A DNA stretch of 64,000 bases from Chlorops oryzae (taxonomy: Eukaryota; Arthropoda; Insecta; Diptera; Chloropidae): NCBI GenBank assembly GCA_020466095.1, contig CM035806.1, positions 167,838,371 to 167,902,370 of the forward strand. The letters are read 5' to 3'. Each line of letters begins with the position of its first letter. Within the stretch, counting starts at the first letter, position 1. Below the pieces are notes generated by a model. That model made no database searches, was not told where the DNA came from, and saw only the letters and a list, made by a program, of their open reading frames with translations. Below, piece by piece: positions 31,351-43,551 of this stretch. Position numbers and translations under genes: made by a program.

Positions 31351-33627
31351 GAGCTGTGCATGGGGCGGACGTTTGTTACGTTTTTGGACTGCGAGTAGTT
31401 GGTATGTAAATTGATGGTGCGTGCGAATCGATGTGCTGATGTATGCACAAGTGAAGAGGGAGAGTTAGAGGGAGATTTTGGGTCGGGGGCGTGTTGTGGT
31501 GTATTTATGTATGTATTTCGCATGGAATAGAGTTGAAGGCCATAATTGTGAAGAATTGTGCATTGAATTAAGTCAACGCTTCCGAAAATGTGACAGATTG
31601 CGGCCGCTGCCACCCATTTTGGCCGCACCCGAACCCGCACCCGCACCCGCACCACGCCAATATAATGGGACTAAATCACACCGTACCACTCCTCCAAACG
31701 AGCTGCTTTTCGCTTGATTCTCGAGCTATGTATGTAGCTGAATGGCTGAGTGGATGGATGGACAGCAACCTCTAATTTAGTCACCCTTGTTCGCAATTCT
31801 CGTCCTCGGACGCGTTGCCTGGATGGCAAATCGAAATAGAAAATTTTCACGAAATTGAAGCTGACATGTGTATCCTTTTCATTAATTCTTGCTCAGCACA
31901 AATGTCGTCCTCATGTCATTCGTGCACGATGTCGATGTTGCTGTCGATGTCGACGCACTCTCATCGTCAGCCTCTTCGGAGAGGACGAAATAGAGTTGTT
32001 TATTCCGGGCTGACGCGCAATGAAACGACCTGTCAGGACGATTCTGTTGCGCACTGACAGCCGAAAATTTTTAAAACGCAAAATGCAAAGTGAAAGGTGT
32101 ACGGCGTGCGGTGTGCGGTGGAAACGGAACTGGATTTCTATGATGCCATTTGACAACCGCAAATTTGATTGCATTTTACGCCGCAACGCGTCACATGACA
32201 TCCCCAACCACCAGCCACCCGCACAAGCTGCAAAGTGACGCATCAACCACCACGAAAGTTACCGCATTTATTAAGCCATAATTCAAAAATTGAACTTGAT
32301 TCAACGCGACGAGACGGGACGAGACGAGACGAGATGAGACGAGACTCGAAACGGAACGAAACGGAACGGAACGACTCGACGCCATAAGGACTCACACACA
32401 ATCGCAGGCGCTCGCACGGGCACTCGAATTGGAGCGAAATCTTACAGCCGCAGAGTATAGGCAGCAGTCAGTCAGCTAGGCATTTAGTCATTTTGCCGGC
32501 ACGTCACTCAGTCAGTCATTCACGCAGCCAATTGGACAGGGGTGGGCAGACTTCAGCTCGTTCAGTTTGAAGCTATGCGGCGTGTTTTGCAGCATGTTCC
32601 AATGGAATTTAAGTCCGCTTCAGAATCGCATTCACATTTGGATTTTTTATGCCCAGCTTTGACGTCGACCTCAGATCCAGATTGCAGCTTTCAGCTTCCA
32701 AAATCAACCCTGCGACATTGCGTGATTGCTGCTGACGGATTCAAGAGGACGCTCCTTTCTGTCGGCTGCCCCCTTCTGTCGGCCGATGAGCGCTTTTGTT
32801 GTGCATTTGTTCGAATTTGATTTAAACACTTTAAATTGGATTATCTTTTAAGCAATTCGAAAAAAAAAGAAAAAAAAAAGGAACGTATACAAAATCACAG
32901 TGAGGCTGAGATGCGCAGATGAGGAGACGATGAGCCCGCGTCAACAGTAGAAGCGATTTAAAAATGACTTCATATGCCATGAGTGACAGTCGCATGACAG
33001 TGCGATTTCAGCGGAGGTTACGAATCCATTTAGAGTCCCACTTTTCGCTCGCCGACGATCTCTTGTTTCCGTAAACCGCTCCGCATATGGCAGCGAGTCT
33101 GAAATTGCCAGTAATGGCTACACACAATGTACGTCTCGTGGCCTATCGCACGCAATATCAATTGGAGGCTTTTAAACTCTTCCACAATGTGGAAATAAAA
33201 TATTGCCTTTTATTTATAATTCGATTCCACTTCCAAAATTGTAACTTAAACTCTAAGGGTCGTAGTGATCTCGTCCAAACGGTAAGTACTCGCTCACTGA
33301 TCGCATAGTAATCGGTAATAAGTAATCGGTAAGTATGTATGAAGTCGTTGCCGTCTAAAGGTGATGATCCACGACACATTATACTATTACATTACGTTAG
33401 AAATATCCAGAGAGGCACTATAAGCCCCATTAGTGCCATCATAAGAGCGGAAAAAATAAAAAGATCGGGCCCTGTGTAGATGAGAGATGTATTTTTGTTA
33501 AAGCTTCTCTCCTGAAGGGAACACTCCACAAGCTGTTGTTTTTCAACGTGTTAAACGTCATTCTCATCCTTCAAAAATGACATAAGAGTTGAAAGCCAAA
33601 GCCCGCTGCATAAAACTACTACATACA
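29311..33627. other. Long non-coding stretch, microsatellites only
   Basis: Repeats are TG (29586-29606), TTG (30001-30046), CT (30137-30162), CAA (30256-30278), GA (31313-31351), and GACGA/GGAAC pentamers (32308-32375). Near 31045 GCGGACTGGGCCCATGGGC resembles one end of the hAT-type MITE at 63320 and may be a relic. 32463-32520 is rich in CAGTCAGTCA. Frames of 121-127 codons (29724-30089, 30096-30479, 31272-31655) are not recognisable proteins. Confidence 0.5.
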
Positions 33628-33629
33628 TA

Positions 33630-34211
33630 CACAGAGAAAAAATCAACCAGAAAATTGGTTAAATCAAAAGGAAAACATACAAAACAGCTTCAACATGGAA
33701 TATTTTTAATTTTAACAATTTTTCTTGTTGGAAAAAAATAAAGATTTTCCGTTTGAATCAACCACATTTCAGGTTGAATTGAGATGATAATTTTCAAAAA
33801 TGGATTTAAATTGAAATTGTTGAATTAACCACGGACATAATTGAGTTGAGAAGATAATTTTTAAAATAAAAAAAATTTCCAAAAAAATACCTATACAAGA
33901 AGAACTGTCAAAACAAATTTATTTAACGTTCAAAGCAAATGACCACAGAACCCTCTGCTGAACATAACCCCAAAAATGCTTTCGCAATGCTTCAAAAGTT
34001 CTAAAATGAATAAATGTCTTATATGTGCTATTTTATAAAGCAAATGAGAATTATACCGAACGAAAAGTAATGTAATTAAACATATTTCATTTTAAATCAA
34101 TCTAACATGTTGTTGTCGCAACAATTTTTCTTTTGAAATTTTCGTTCTGCTCGAAAATCAAAAGGACTGTGAATAACAATGCGCTCTTTTAAAAATAGAG
34201 CTCGCTCAGTG
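33630..34211. mobile_element. 582 bp TA-flanked MITE, CACAGAG/CACTGAG ends
   Basis: The left end after TA is CACAGAGAAAAAATCAACC; the right end before TA is GAGCTCGCTCAGTG. A related copy in the opposite orientation lies at 59222-60327, sharing GTTTGAATCAACC-like and GGACTGTGAATAACAATGCG blocks near the ends and the block around GGGGTTATGTTC. That copy carries an extra ~650 bp insertion absent here. No coding capacity. Confidence 0.75.
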
Positions 34212-34213
34212 TA

Positions 34214-35734
34214 CATGTGTATGTAGGTGAGAGTGGAAAACTCCACCTTTGGTGGGAAATTGTTGAAATCTTGTGTCGCAAGCATGCGGCTTCAAAATTT
34301 TCAGCGCCCAATTCAAGATGTGTGGCTTTTCAGAAAGAAATTATTTCGAATATTTTGCGGGCGGGGAATGGGTTGCGCGCAAGTTAGCTGCGTGCTGTGT
34401 GCCGTGTGTTGCGTGTGTGGTGCTGTTGCGGTTAATTGTGGGCGCCATTATTGCCGTGGCTTATGGTGTCAGACGGCGGCGGTGGCTTTTTTCTCAGCCA
34501 CCACTATCGACTCTCACGTTGCCCTCAAAAACGCTAATAAAGTCAACTTGAAACTCCTCGAAACGAGCACATAAAATCAAGAAGGTGGCATCCATACGAA
34601 GCCATTCCGGCTCGACTTTTGGCAACATTGCCTCGCATTTTCGTTGCCATTTTCCATTATTGCTCTCGTGTTGCTTGCGTTGTTGTAGCTGCTATTGTTG
34701 TTATTGTTGCTATTGTTGTTGTTGCTGCTGCTGCTGGCTGTGGCTTTGTTGCTTTCTGGTGCACAATATTTTCTCCAACATTCAACCGCAACACGAATTA
34801 TTTTGATTTTTCATGTTTTACGACGGAAGTTGAGGGCCGACAACAGCGCACTCGCCACGTTGCCGATACCACAACAACAATATCAACAACAATAACGAAA
34901 ACAACGCCAGCTGTAAATGGCAGAGTGGCATGAATTTTCATGCAACACACACACGCACACACACACACGTAAGCACCTGCACATGAACATACAAGCATAT
35001 AGCGAGGGGAAAAACCAAATCATTACTTCGGGCCGTGGCTCCCAAAACGGGTTTTCGCGGGCGTTCCGTAAGAGCTAAAAATGTGAAAAATTTTTCGCCC
35101 ATCAAACTGTTGTGGTATCCCGATTATTATCCCAATTCTTATACTTGGGGGACAGTGAAATTCGATTGAGCGCCTTTGAAAGGAGGATGCAAAATCGATC
35201 ATTCGACCCGAAAAAGCCATCGCCATCTAGCCCTGAAAAAGGCTTAGCACTGCGCACACAATTTCCTCCTGATAATGACTGCGACCGAAGATTTCTTTGG
35301 ATGAAAGGCAATTGGGAAACACTGGCTTTGAAAAGAGGAACGCGAATGCATCGAAGTGCATGCCAAGGAAATTCAAGACATTAAAGGTCACCCGGTTTTT
35401 TTTTTTTTTTTTGATTTAGGAGCGAGATAAAGGGGCTTTCCAAGGAAATTAATTCGATTCTAATCGGCAAGAATTTCACATAAAAATATTCCTATGAAAT
35501 ATGCCTATGAATGAGTTCAATGGGACGAAAGACATGACTCGAATAGGTAGGTATATTTAGCCTGGCTAAAAGTATGCCCCGTTATCATCCGTTTAATCGA
35601 CTTAATTTATTTGGATACTAGCTTTCCTTGGTTCTAAAGACAAATTACTTGCATTTTTGATGGATCCATGGAAAATCCTATGGATAGATCGGCACTTAAG
35701 GGCAGAGAATGAGTGCTTTGATAGTGCTTATATA
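34214..35734. other. Non-coding stretch
   Basis: It holds TTG/CTG-rich sequence at 34680-34735, CAACAA at 34871-34895, CA at 34943-34968 and a T run at 35397-35412. A 115-codon frame at 34227-34574 is not recognisable and lacks domain structure. Confidence 0.5.
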
Positions 35735-36125
35735 TTGAACAATTATAAGACATTAACCAAAAAAAATTTGGGGGGACCTGGAGGAAGTTTAGAGAGTTAT
35801 GAACCAAAAACCAGAAAAATCCGAAAAATTCATGGCGTCCGATTTGGATGAAGATTTATATATAGAATAAGTGAAAAATTCGGAGAATTTTGGTGTCAAA
35901 ATTTTTTCCAAGAAACGGGTTACAACTAGTCTAGTTTTGGACTAGTTCCAGACTGGTCCAAAAAGGACTAGTTCCAAACTGATCCAAAAAGGACCAGTTT
36001 TTTGAAAAAATTTTAGTGCTAAAATTCTTAGAATTTTTCACTTATTCTATATATGAATTTTCATCCAAATCGGACGCCATGAATTTTTCGGATTTTTTTG
36101 GTTTTTGGTCCAAAACTCTCTTAAC
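35735..36125 (+). mobile_element. Foldback element, copy 2
   Basis: The arms are at 35788-35881 and 36031-36125, with the same GAGAGTTATGAACCAAAAA and GAATAAGTGAAAAATTC landmarks as 1230-1587. The spacer holds the tandem AAGGACTAGTTCCAAACTG type repeat. The asymmetric extension (GAACAATTATAAGACATTA) lies on the left here and on the right in copy 1, so the copies are inverted relative to each other. Confidence 0.7.
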
Positions 36126-37620
36126 TTCCTAAACTGATTGAACGTGGTCCGGTAATTTTTTTTTTTTTTTTTGTTAGCCGAGCTTAGCGATTCTATAGAT
36201 TTGCAACTAAAATATTGAAAAGGCACCATGATTCGTGCAAGAAGCTAATAACGATGATGATCATAATGATGTCAATGATAATGATGTTGATGATGATGAC
36301 ATTGAGAAACGGAAAGCAAGAGTTGGAAGTCGTGGAATGTGGCTCTCACTCCACCAAACTCTGGATTAACAGCAGCAAACGCTCTTGGAGTGTAACGATT
36401 CAATTTCAAATATTTCTTTCCTGACCGCCGCGACTTCAACCTTTGCGCACATTCTTGTAGCCTTTGAAAACTACGTTTCACACCGGATAGCCTTTTTAAA
36501 AGACCCCACGAAAAATGTTCGACTGTCCCCCACCCACCCATCTCGAATGAGCGGCGTTAGCGAGGCGGCTGATGATTTTTATTGCGCCTAGGCCAGTTAA
36601 TTTGGACGCCCTTATGGCCTCGATTGACTTAATCTTCCCGCCACCGCGGACCGTTTCGCCTCATTAAGGACGCAGCTTTGAATGCAACGAGCCACGAAAA
36701 TTAAGACACAATAAAAGGGTAAAAGTCCTTAAAGGATAAAGCGAAACGAAACAAGCGTAACACAGGACGCACACACAGACGCACAGACGCACCAAAGAGC
36801 GCACAAATAAACAAGCACTGTTGAGACATTAAGACGTGCTTGAGCCGTCGGCACGAAAGAGGGTCAAGGAGAAAGGGCAAATGGGAGAGTTTTTAGACCC
36901 GTCATCGTTGGAGTCATTCATGTCTTGTCGCCAGTTGCTCGCCATCCGCGAATTGCAATTACGCCTTTCCTCTTTTTTTCCATTCCCCCATCCCCCCAAT
37001 TGCGTCCATTCGTTCAGTTTTAGCCTTTCGCCACCGTTTGAGCTGGCATTTTCGGCGTTCTAGGAATTTCGGACTTTTCTTTTTGCCCCCTTGTGGCAGT
37101 AAATTACTTTTTTGAAGGAGCCAAAAGGGTGTTACTCTGTTAAGTCTTACGTCATAAATTCTGCGCGCTTAATTAAGTTAGCTCAACTGATCAATGGTGC
37201 GAAAGGGGCTAGAAAAAAATAACGAGAAACAAAAGGACGATTAACCAGAAAGAGACTGAGAGTGAGAGAGAGGGGGCGCCAGATCAAGCAAATACCTGTT
37301 TAAATTTTAATCGTTTTTTTTTTTTTGGGCTGGATTGTTGCACACAAAGACGATTTGATGGAAAATAAATAGCCTCAGATCAGGTTTACAAGGCGCTTCT
37401 TCTAGGGGAAAATCGAAGCTGAAGAAAACAGGATCTGCCGGCTCAGGAAGACAATCAGCGGCCTGAAAGAGATTTTTGATTCTTGGATAGGCAACAGGTA
37501 CTATTTAAAAACATACTAGAAAACGATTTTTAGGCTTTGATGGCGAATTTTCCTTGAAATTTCCTTGAAATCCCCCTTTTAGTGAGCCCCTTTTCAAAAT
37601 TGCGTATCTCACACTCTAAT
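36126..37620. other. Non-coding stretch
   Basis: It holds a T run (36159-36172), a GATGAT/AATGAT patch (36252-36300), purine repeats (37254-37274) and a T run (37314-37326). No gene is seen. Confidence 0.55.
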
Positions 37621-37622
37621 TA

Positions 37623-37679
37623 CACCGAGAAAAAATGTTCGCAAGAAATAAAATGAAAATTGCACTTTTTTTTTCAGTG
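37623..37679. mobile_element. 57 bp TA-flanked micro-element
   Basis: CACCGAGAAAAAATG on the left and TTTTTTTTTCAGTG on the right form inverted CAC-A-rich ends directly flanked by TA. The spacing is unusually short. It could be a solo pair of ends left by internal deletion, or chance. Confidence 0.35.
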
Positions 37680-37681
37680 TA

Positions 37682-39564
37682 TTTCCATTCTTGCGCTACC
37701 TTCTTCTTCTTCTTCTTCTTCTTTTTCTTAGCGATTATAAACCCCGTTAACAATGGGGTACGCTTTTTGGTCTTAACGATGCGACGAAATTTTACAGGCG
37801 ACCTGTCGCTGTCTGTATCGCTTTGGAAGAAAGAGTGGGACCTACAGTTTAACGCCGACTCCGAACGGCAATAGCTGTCAAAGAATTACTTAATTTCTAT
37901 TTTTTTTTTTGCACTACTTTCTGGTTATTTTAAAAAGTCACCGCTAAGTATAAATATAAGTCTAAGTTGAAAAAAAAATTGATAAAAATCAAAAAGAAAC
38001 TTTTTGAGATAATTACATAAACGTAAATGTAGATGATCTGGTGTCTCTGTGAAAACCGAAGGATATGTGTTGCCGCAGAATTTAAAGCCCAGAATCAATC
38101 TGTAAGGAATCAAATATCCTTACTGACGTGATTCGATTGCTGCGAGACGAATGAATTTATTAAAATATTCCACATTTCATTAACGCAAGTACTCGGCGCG
38201 TTATGCGCCATCAGATGATTAACGAATTGGCGCCCGAGCGGGGACTCTGTAAGGCGATGATTGTACGAGCATTTTCCGGCTAGAAAGTACTTCCGATATC
38301 GAGCGCTGTGTACGTGTGCTCCGGGGCAATCATGTGCTTAAATTTAGAGGGTCAGCACGAGAGATTGATTTGGCAGCGTCGGGGCCGAGAAGTCGAGAAG
38401 GCAAGGACTCGAGAAGTCGATAACTAGACTAAAATCGGGAAATTTGAAAAAAGTTAGATTCAGATGAGATGTGGGATACTTTGGGTGGGATTTTAGCACT
38501 GTAAATTGTGGTTAAAGCAGTGCTTAAGTAGTAGCTAATAAATATGTGCGTGTGAAAGGTATCAATGATAGAAATCTGACAATCACACACTTGCAGCTAG
38601 GCCACATTCCTTCAAGGATACTGACGTGGATTTTGTTTTTTTTTTTTTTTTTGATTCTAAGACGGAGAAACAATGTTTTTCTTTTACTGGTACTGTCCGG
38701 CTGCTCGACCCAGTGTGTGTTTGTGTGTGTTTGTGGTGCTTCCTGTATGGGGAAATGCCAGTGTATCTATGGACGGGAGCGGATAGGAATTTCTTCCTTT
38801 TTGATTTGCTTAAAAGGAAACGAAAACCAGCAGCCGTTTTAGATGCTCCCATTGCCGAAATTTTCTTCTTGCGTACGTGATCAAATCAACTTGAAAGACA
38901 ATTTCTCCAAAGCGGGGGGGATGGGGAAGACTTGGACGACTCTCCCATCGCTGCCATACGCTTGGCTTTGGATTCTGGATTTCGGATTTTATTTTTTTTT
39001 TTTTTTTTCAGCCTGCGGGATGTTTACGAACTTTTGTGTGTGTTTGTTTGTATGCCTATTGCGCTGGCAACCCGAAGCCTAGATTGACTTTAGAAAAACG
39101 GGGATACAAACGTACGTACGTAAATGCATACAAACATACATACGTATTGTCAAAACGTGCGTGAAGCAGTGGGGCAGGCGATCAAGAACGTGCCACAAAG
39201 ATGGGTTCAAAATTCCCTTCGAGAAACTTTCCTTCTTGCCTTCCGCGCCGATTCTTAATCTCCATGCTTTTCGCTATTCTCTCCCATTCCACATACATAC
39301 ATACAAACACATACATTTCCGCTCTAAATGGCCTGATATTGGTCAACATCACATCATTTTGAGTCAATATTTTGCTTAACATTTTCGACAAGTCAAGTCA
39401 TGGCTCGCTCCTTTCCCCTCTGTGGGCTACCGTTTGCCGTGTTGAACGTGGTTGTTTCACTTTAATCCTAAAAGTGAAATTAGAATCAAAAATATTTTGA
39501 CAGATTCTTTAGTTAGCAAAATAAAAAAAAAAAAAATAAAAAAAAAAAAATAAACAACTCGAAG
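37682..39564. other. Non-coding stretch
   Basis: It holds TTC repeats (37700-37729), T runs (38633-38652, 38992-39009), a GT patch (38713-38731) and CATA patches near 39130-39150 and 39292-39304. No gene is supported. Confidence 0.55.
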
Positions 39565-39566
39565 TA

Positions 39567-39828
39567 CACAGAAAAAAATTGCTGTGGGATTTTCAAAGCA
39601 TTCAATATTTTCTTTGCTATTTCACCTTAAGATTTTCTTATGATTTTTTTCCTTTTTTTTAAATTTTTTATTTTTTTTTTTTTTATTTTATTTTTAAATT
39701 TTTTTAATTTTTTTTTTTTTAATTTTATTTTTTTATTTATTTATTTTATAACAGAAAAAGCTATTCCGACCCCGAAGAGAATGGCCAAACTGAATGGAAA
39801 GAAATATGGTAAAGAATTTCTTTCAGTG
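39567..39828. mobile_element. 262 bp TA-flanked MITE candidate
   Basis: The left end is CACAGAAAAAAATTGCTG after TA; the right end is GAATTTCTTTCAGTG before TA. The inside is a T-rich block (39650-39750). The ends match the CAC-A-rich group, but low complexity makes the call uncertain. Confidence 0.4.
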
Positions 39829-39830
39829 TA

Positions 39831-40540
39831 CGCTGACAGTTGCATGATGCATTGCATGAATGGTCAAATCTTCGGAAGATTGCAGACGAACGTTCGATTG
39901 TAGTCGCAATCCTTTGGCCCACGGTGTGAACGAGACTTATGACGAAAAAGCCGACGTACCGAGAGGGCACGGCACGGCGCGCCATGGATATGGATGGGAT
40001 GGTATACAATGCAGCAATTTAATGCTGCATCATGTGCCCGCCAGCGTCAGGCGATGTTAGTTGATGTTACTTCAGCTAAAGTGCGTCGCACATTAGACGA
40101 CGAGAATGGTGATTGTTGTGGGTGGGGAAGGGGACCAGCGGGGAGGACAAAAGGCGGGCGTTCGCTACAAATCAAAACACACGTGGCCGCAATTGCGGGG
40201 CGCATTCATTGCCATTGAGCACGTGCGCGCATCTCGCAGCTTGACTGACTTCTTTGCTTCCGCATCCGCATCCGCATGCGAATCCGAAGCAGCCGACGCC
40301 GAATCTCGCATCCTAGCCCCTTAGAGCAGTAAAAAAGTATACAGCAGCCAGCAATCGGGGGGGGGGGGGGGCGTCAAGTAGCCCTGATCCGCGGCATGCG
40401 CGACCGAGCGATGGCGTAAAAATATTGCAAGTCAAGAGCGATTCGGCAAAAAAGGCACAACAACGAAATCGACAACAAGAACAACAACAACATGAACAAG
40501 AACTACAAGCGCACGAGACGACGAGGGAGCTGAACGGGCC

Positions 40541-40581
<41 letters not shown>

Positions 40582-41954
40582 GATTCCTCCCCTGCCTGCT
40601 TGCGACCCTTAGCGATAAAAATTTTTTAAACAAAATGAATTGCCTGTGGCAGGAGACAGAAGGCAGGCAGCGGCAGCGGCAGCGGTCGGCGGTCAGGGGC
40701 AAAACGAAGGGTAGATGGTGCTGCCAGAGGCTGTGGCTTTAGCTCTGGCTTTGCTGTGTGGTTGCTCATATTTGCTTATGAGCTTAAGCGAGTTTTAAAA
40801 AAAGCGAAAGCCCGAAGAAAATAAAAAACGTAAACAATGCCCTCGGCGGAGCGAGAGTGGGTGGCGAAGTTGAGTGGGTGGGTAAAGAAACGGGGCAAAA
40901 GGATAGTGGCTGAACGGATCGAACGGAAGAACTGCGGAAGGAATAAAGCAGGAAATTACCTCACGTAATTCATGAGACCGAGGGGTTCGGGAAGAAGCAA
41001 ACGCTGCGCGACGTGAGCATCGAGCGAATCGAGATAGATCCACATGCCTCAATTCAATTCAACTCGAATCAGTCCAATATATGGCCATTGCTTCACTTAC
41101 AGCCGCAGTCGCAGCCACAGCCGCAGTCTAAAGACGAACAGACTTCGCAATAAGGAGAGGAGGAGGAGAGTGCGGCTAAAGGACATTGATTTATCATGAT
41201 CTGTTACGAGCTATAAAACTTTAAAACGCTGCCGGCTGCTGCCTTTAATTTTTATTTTATTTTTTTATCCGCTTTTCCTTACACCCATGCCATCCCCCCT
41301 CGCCATCGCCCTAAACAATGCCATTCTTGTTCCATTTCTTCTCTATTTTTTCTTCTTATTTTTGATAACAGTTCCCATGATTGAGGGACTCCAATGTGTG
41401 AATCTGCTGCGGGATAATGGAAGAAAATCCCACAAAAAAAAAAAAAATTTCCACCAAAAGAAGAGCAGTAAGTCAAACTCCAAAGACGTACATTGACCCC
41501 CGTCCGTTCCGATTCGAGAGGCCACACAGAAATCTTTTGGGGGGCGCTCTGCCTTGTGATCGCGCTTTATTATTTATCCAATTATTTTATTCACTCAAAC
41601 ATCTTTGGCCGGGATAAATTTAATTGAAGAAAGAGGGTCACGAACCAATTTTCCCCCTCTTATCCGGTCCGATCTCATATTGACCAATGACTTCTCTCGC
41701 ATCGCAGTCGACGAACGGTTGCATTTACACTGATGGCATTTTGTCGACAATGCTGCATGGACCTTTGGAAGCCCTCACATTTGCCCTTTTCAGAATTTTA
41801 CTCCATGCCACATTTACTCGGATATTTCAAGTTCAAGTTCATTTGCCGATATATGGACGTCGCATTATTGACGCAGCGCTGACGCAGACCGTGCATAGAC
41901 TTATTAATATAATTCGTAATCATATTAGCTAGTGTGCATGGGAATGTGTGAGTG
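39831..41954. other. Non-coding stretch, locally GC-rich
   Basis: It holds a G run (40359-40371), CAACAA (40475-40490), an uninterrupted T run of about 37 (40542-40578), GGCAGC repeats (40667-40685) and GCAGTCGCAGCC repeats near 41103-41130. No recognisable frame. Confidence 0.55.
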
Positions 41955-41962
41955 TATGGGCT

Positions 41963-42117
41963 CAGTAGCGTAGTGAGGGGGGTAGTCGCCCCGGGCGCCA
42001 AATCATATTTCAAATTTTATGAAGGTATTTTTATTGAGGCCGATTGGAGAGGGCGGCATTTCCTGCATTGTGCCCCCCATCGGGCTCCGGGCGCCGAAAT
42101 GTCTCGCTACGCCACTG
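41963..42117. mobile_element. hAT-type MITE, 155 bp, exact 8 bp target duplication
   Basis: Ends are CAGTAGCGTAGTGAGG on the left and, inverted, CAGTGGCGTAGCGAGA on the right. Inner GCCCCGGGCGCC and GGGCGCCG blocks are also inverted relative to each other. The 8 bp TATGGGCT is duplicated exactly at 41955-41962 and 42118-42125. An 8 bp duplication and CAG(T/G)-type ends are hallmarks of hAT elements. No coding capacity. Confidence 0.9.
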
Positions 42118-42125
42118 TATGGGCT

Positions 42126-42771
42126 GGCATTTGACTGCGAGAAGGTGTTGCTGTGACTTGGCAAATCTTAGATGGATGAACGCGTTCTTCTGGACTGTTT
42201 TGCATCAGCTGACGCGAGTTATCAAGTTGTCATAGACCCCCCACCCCCCGGCCCCTAATTTATCGTGAATTAGTTTCATGGAAGCGGGAGGGGGCGGCAA
42301 ATGAAAAACGAATAAATTCAGAATAAATTATTGATTTGTCTCTGAATGTTACGAAAGCGAAGGAAAGTGTTTATTTATGTCATTCATTACCCACCTACCC
42401 ACCTTAGTAAGTATCTATGGCTATGGTTCGATGGATCGGCTGGTAATTCAATCTGTGTTTTTCTCATTTTTCTCATTAGATAAGCAAAAATGGTGACAAC
42501 GATAAATAACCGAGTGCATCTCATCCGAACTGGTCCAATTAATTCTTAAGAATCAATTTGAATGCACCGCTTTCCGACTTGAAGTCGGACCGGTTTTGAT
42601 TTTTTCCAATTTTTTCCTTCTTTTTTTTTTTTTTTTTTGTAAGGTGTAAATATTTGTAATCGCAAACCCCCTAGGCCACCTTTATTGCGTCCATCGGTAG
42701 CCAACGGGCGCAACAGGCGCACAAAAAACGGCAGACAGCGATTTTGAGATCATCGCTTATGACACCTTGAG

Positions 42772-42806
<35 letters not shown>

Positions 42807-43516
42807 TACGGAGACTATGATCGGCAAGAATGCGAGGAATCTTTTTCAATTTTTTTTTTTTTTTTTTTTTTCGCCGCCGATCGGACCTTCGAACATCGAA
42901 TTCCATATGAAATCGGTATCGGTCTTGATTATTAAATGACCTATCATATCCACTCGCGTCGGCTTGCAGGTGCATCAGACTTATAATTCATTCGTTGCCT
43001 CAGCGGGTACATGGCCAGACGCAACCGACTTGCCCGACACGACGAAGCGGCAAGAATTGCAGTGATTCAAAAATTTACTGCGAACTTGCATCTAACAACG
43101 TGGCATGCCTACATTTTCGACGACTTTGGCGCACTTGAATGCTGCCCCCGTTTGAATCTCTGTGACACGAATATCGACGACGAGCGAGCGAGGCATCGGC
43201 TGTGTCTTCGGCTGTTTGATCGGCTGTTAACTTGCTAATTCCACACACGCAGATGTGCCAATAACATTATTTACGCAACGGCCCAATCTACTGTGGCCGC
43301 ATCCGACAAAAATACATGTCGCCCCGAATTCGCTGTGTTAAATTTGTCCGAATGTCTTCCGATCTTACGCGAAGCGAGACAATGAGACCGGCACAAGCGG
43401 CGCGCTTAAAAATGGCAGAAACAAATTACGCCAATTTAGACGCGCTTCTGGGGCTAACTTCATCTCGCCGCGGCTACACTCTAAGAAAGACACAGCGAAT
43501 GATTATTAAATGCCCC

Positions 43517-43551
<35 letters not shown>

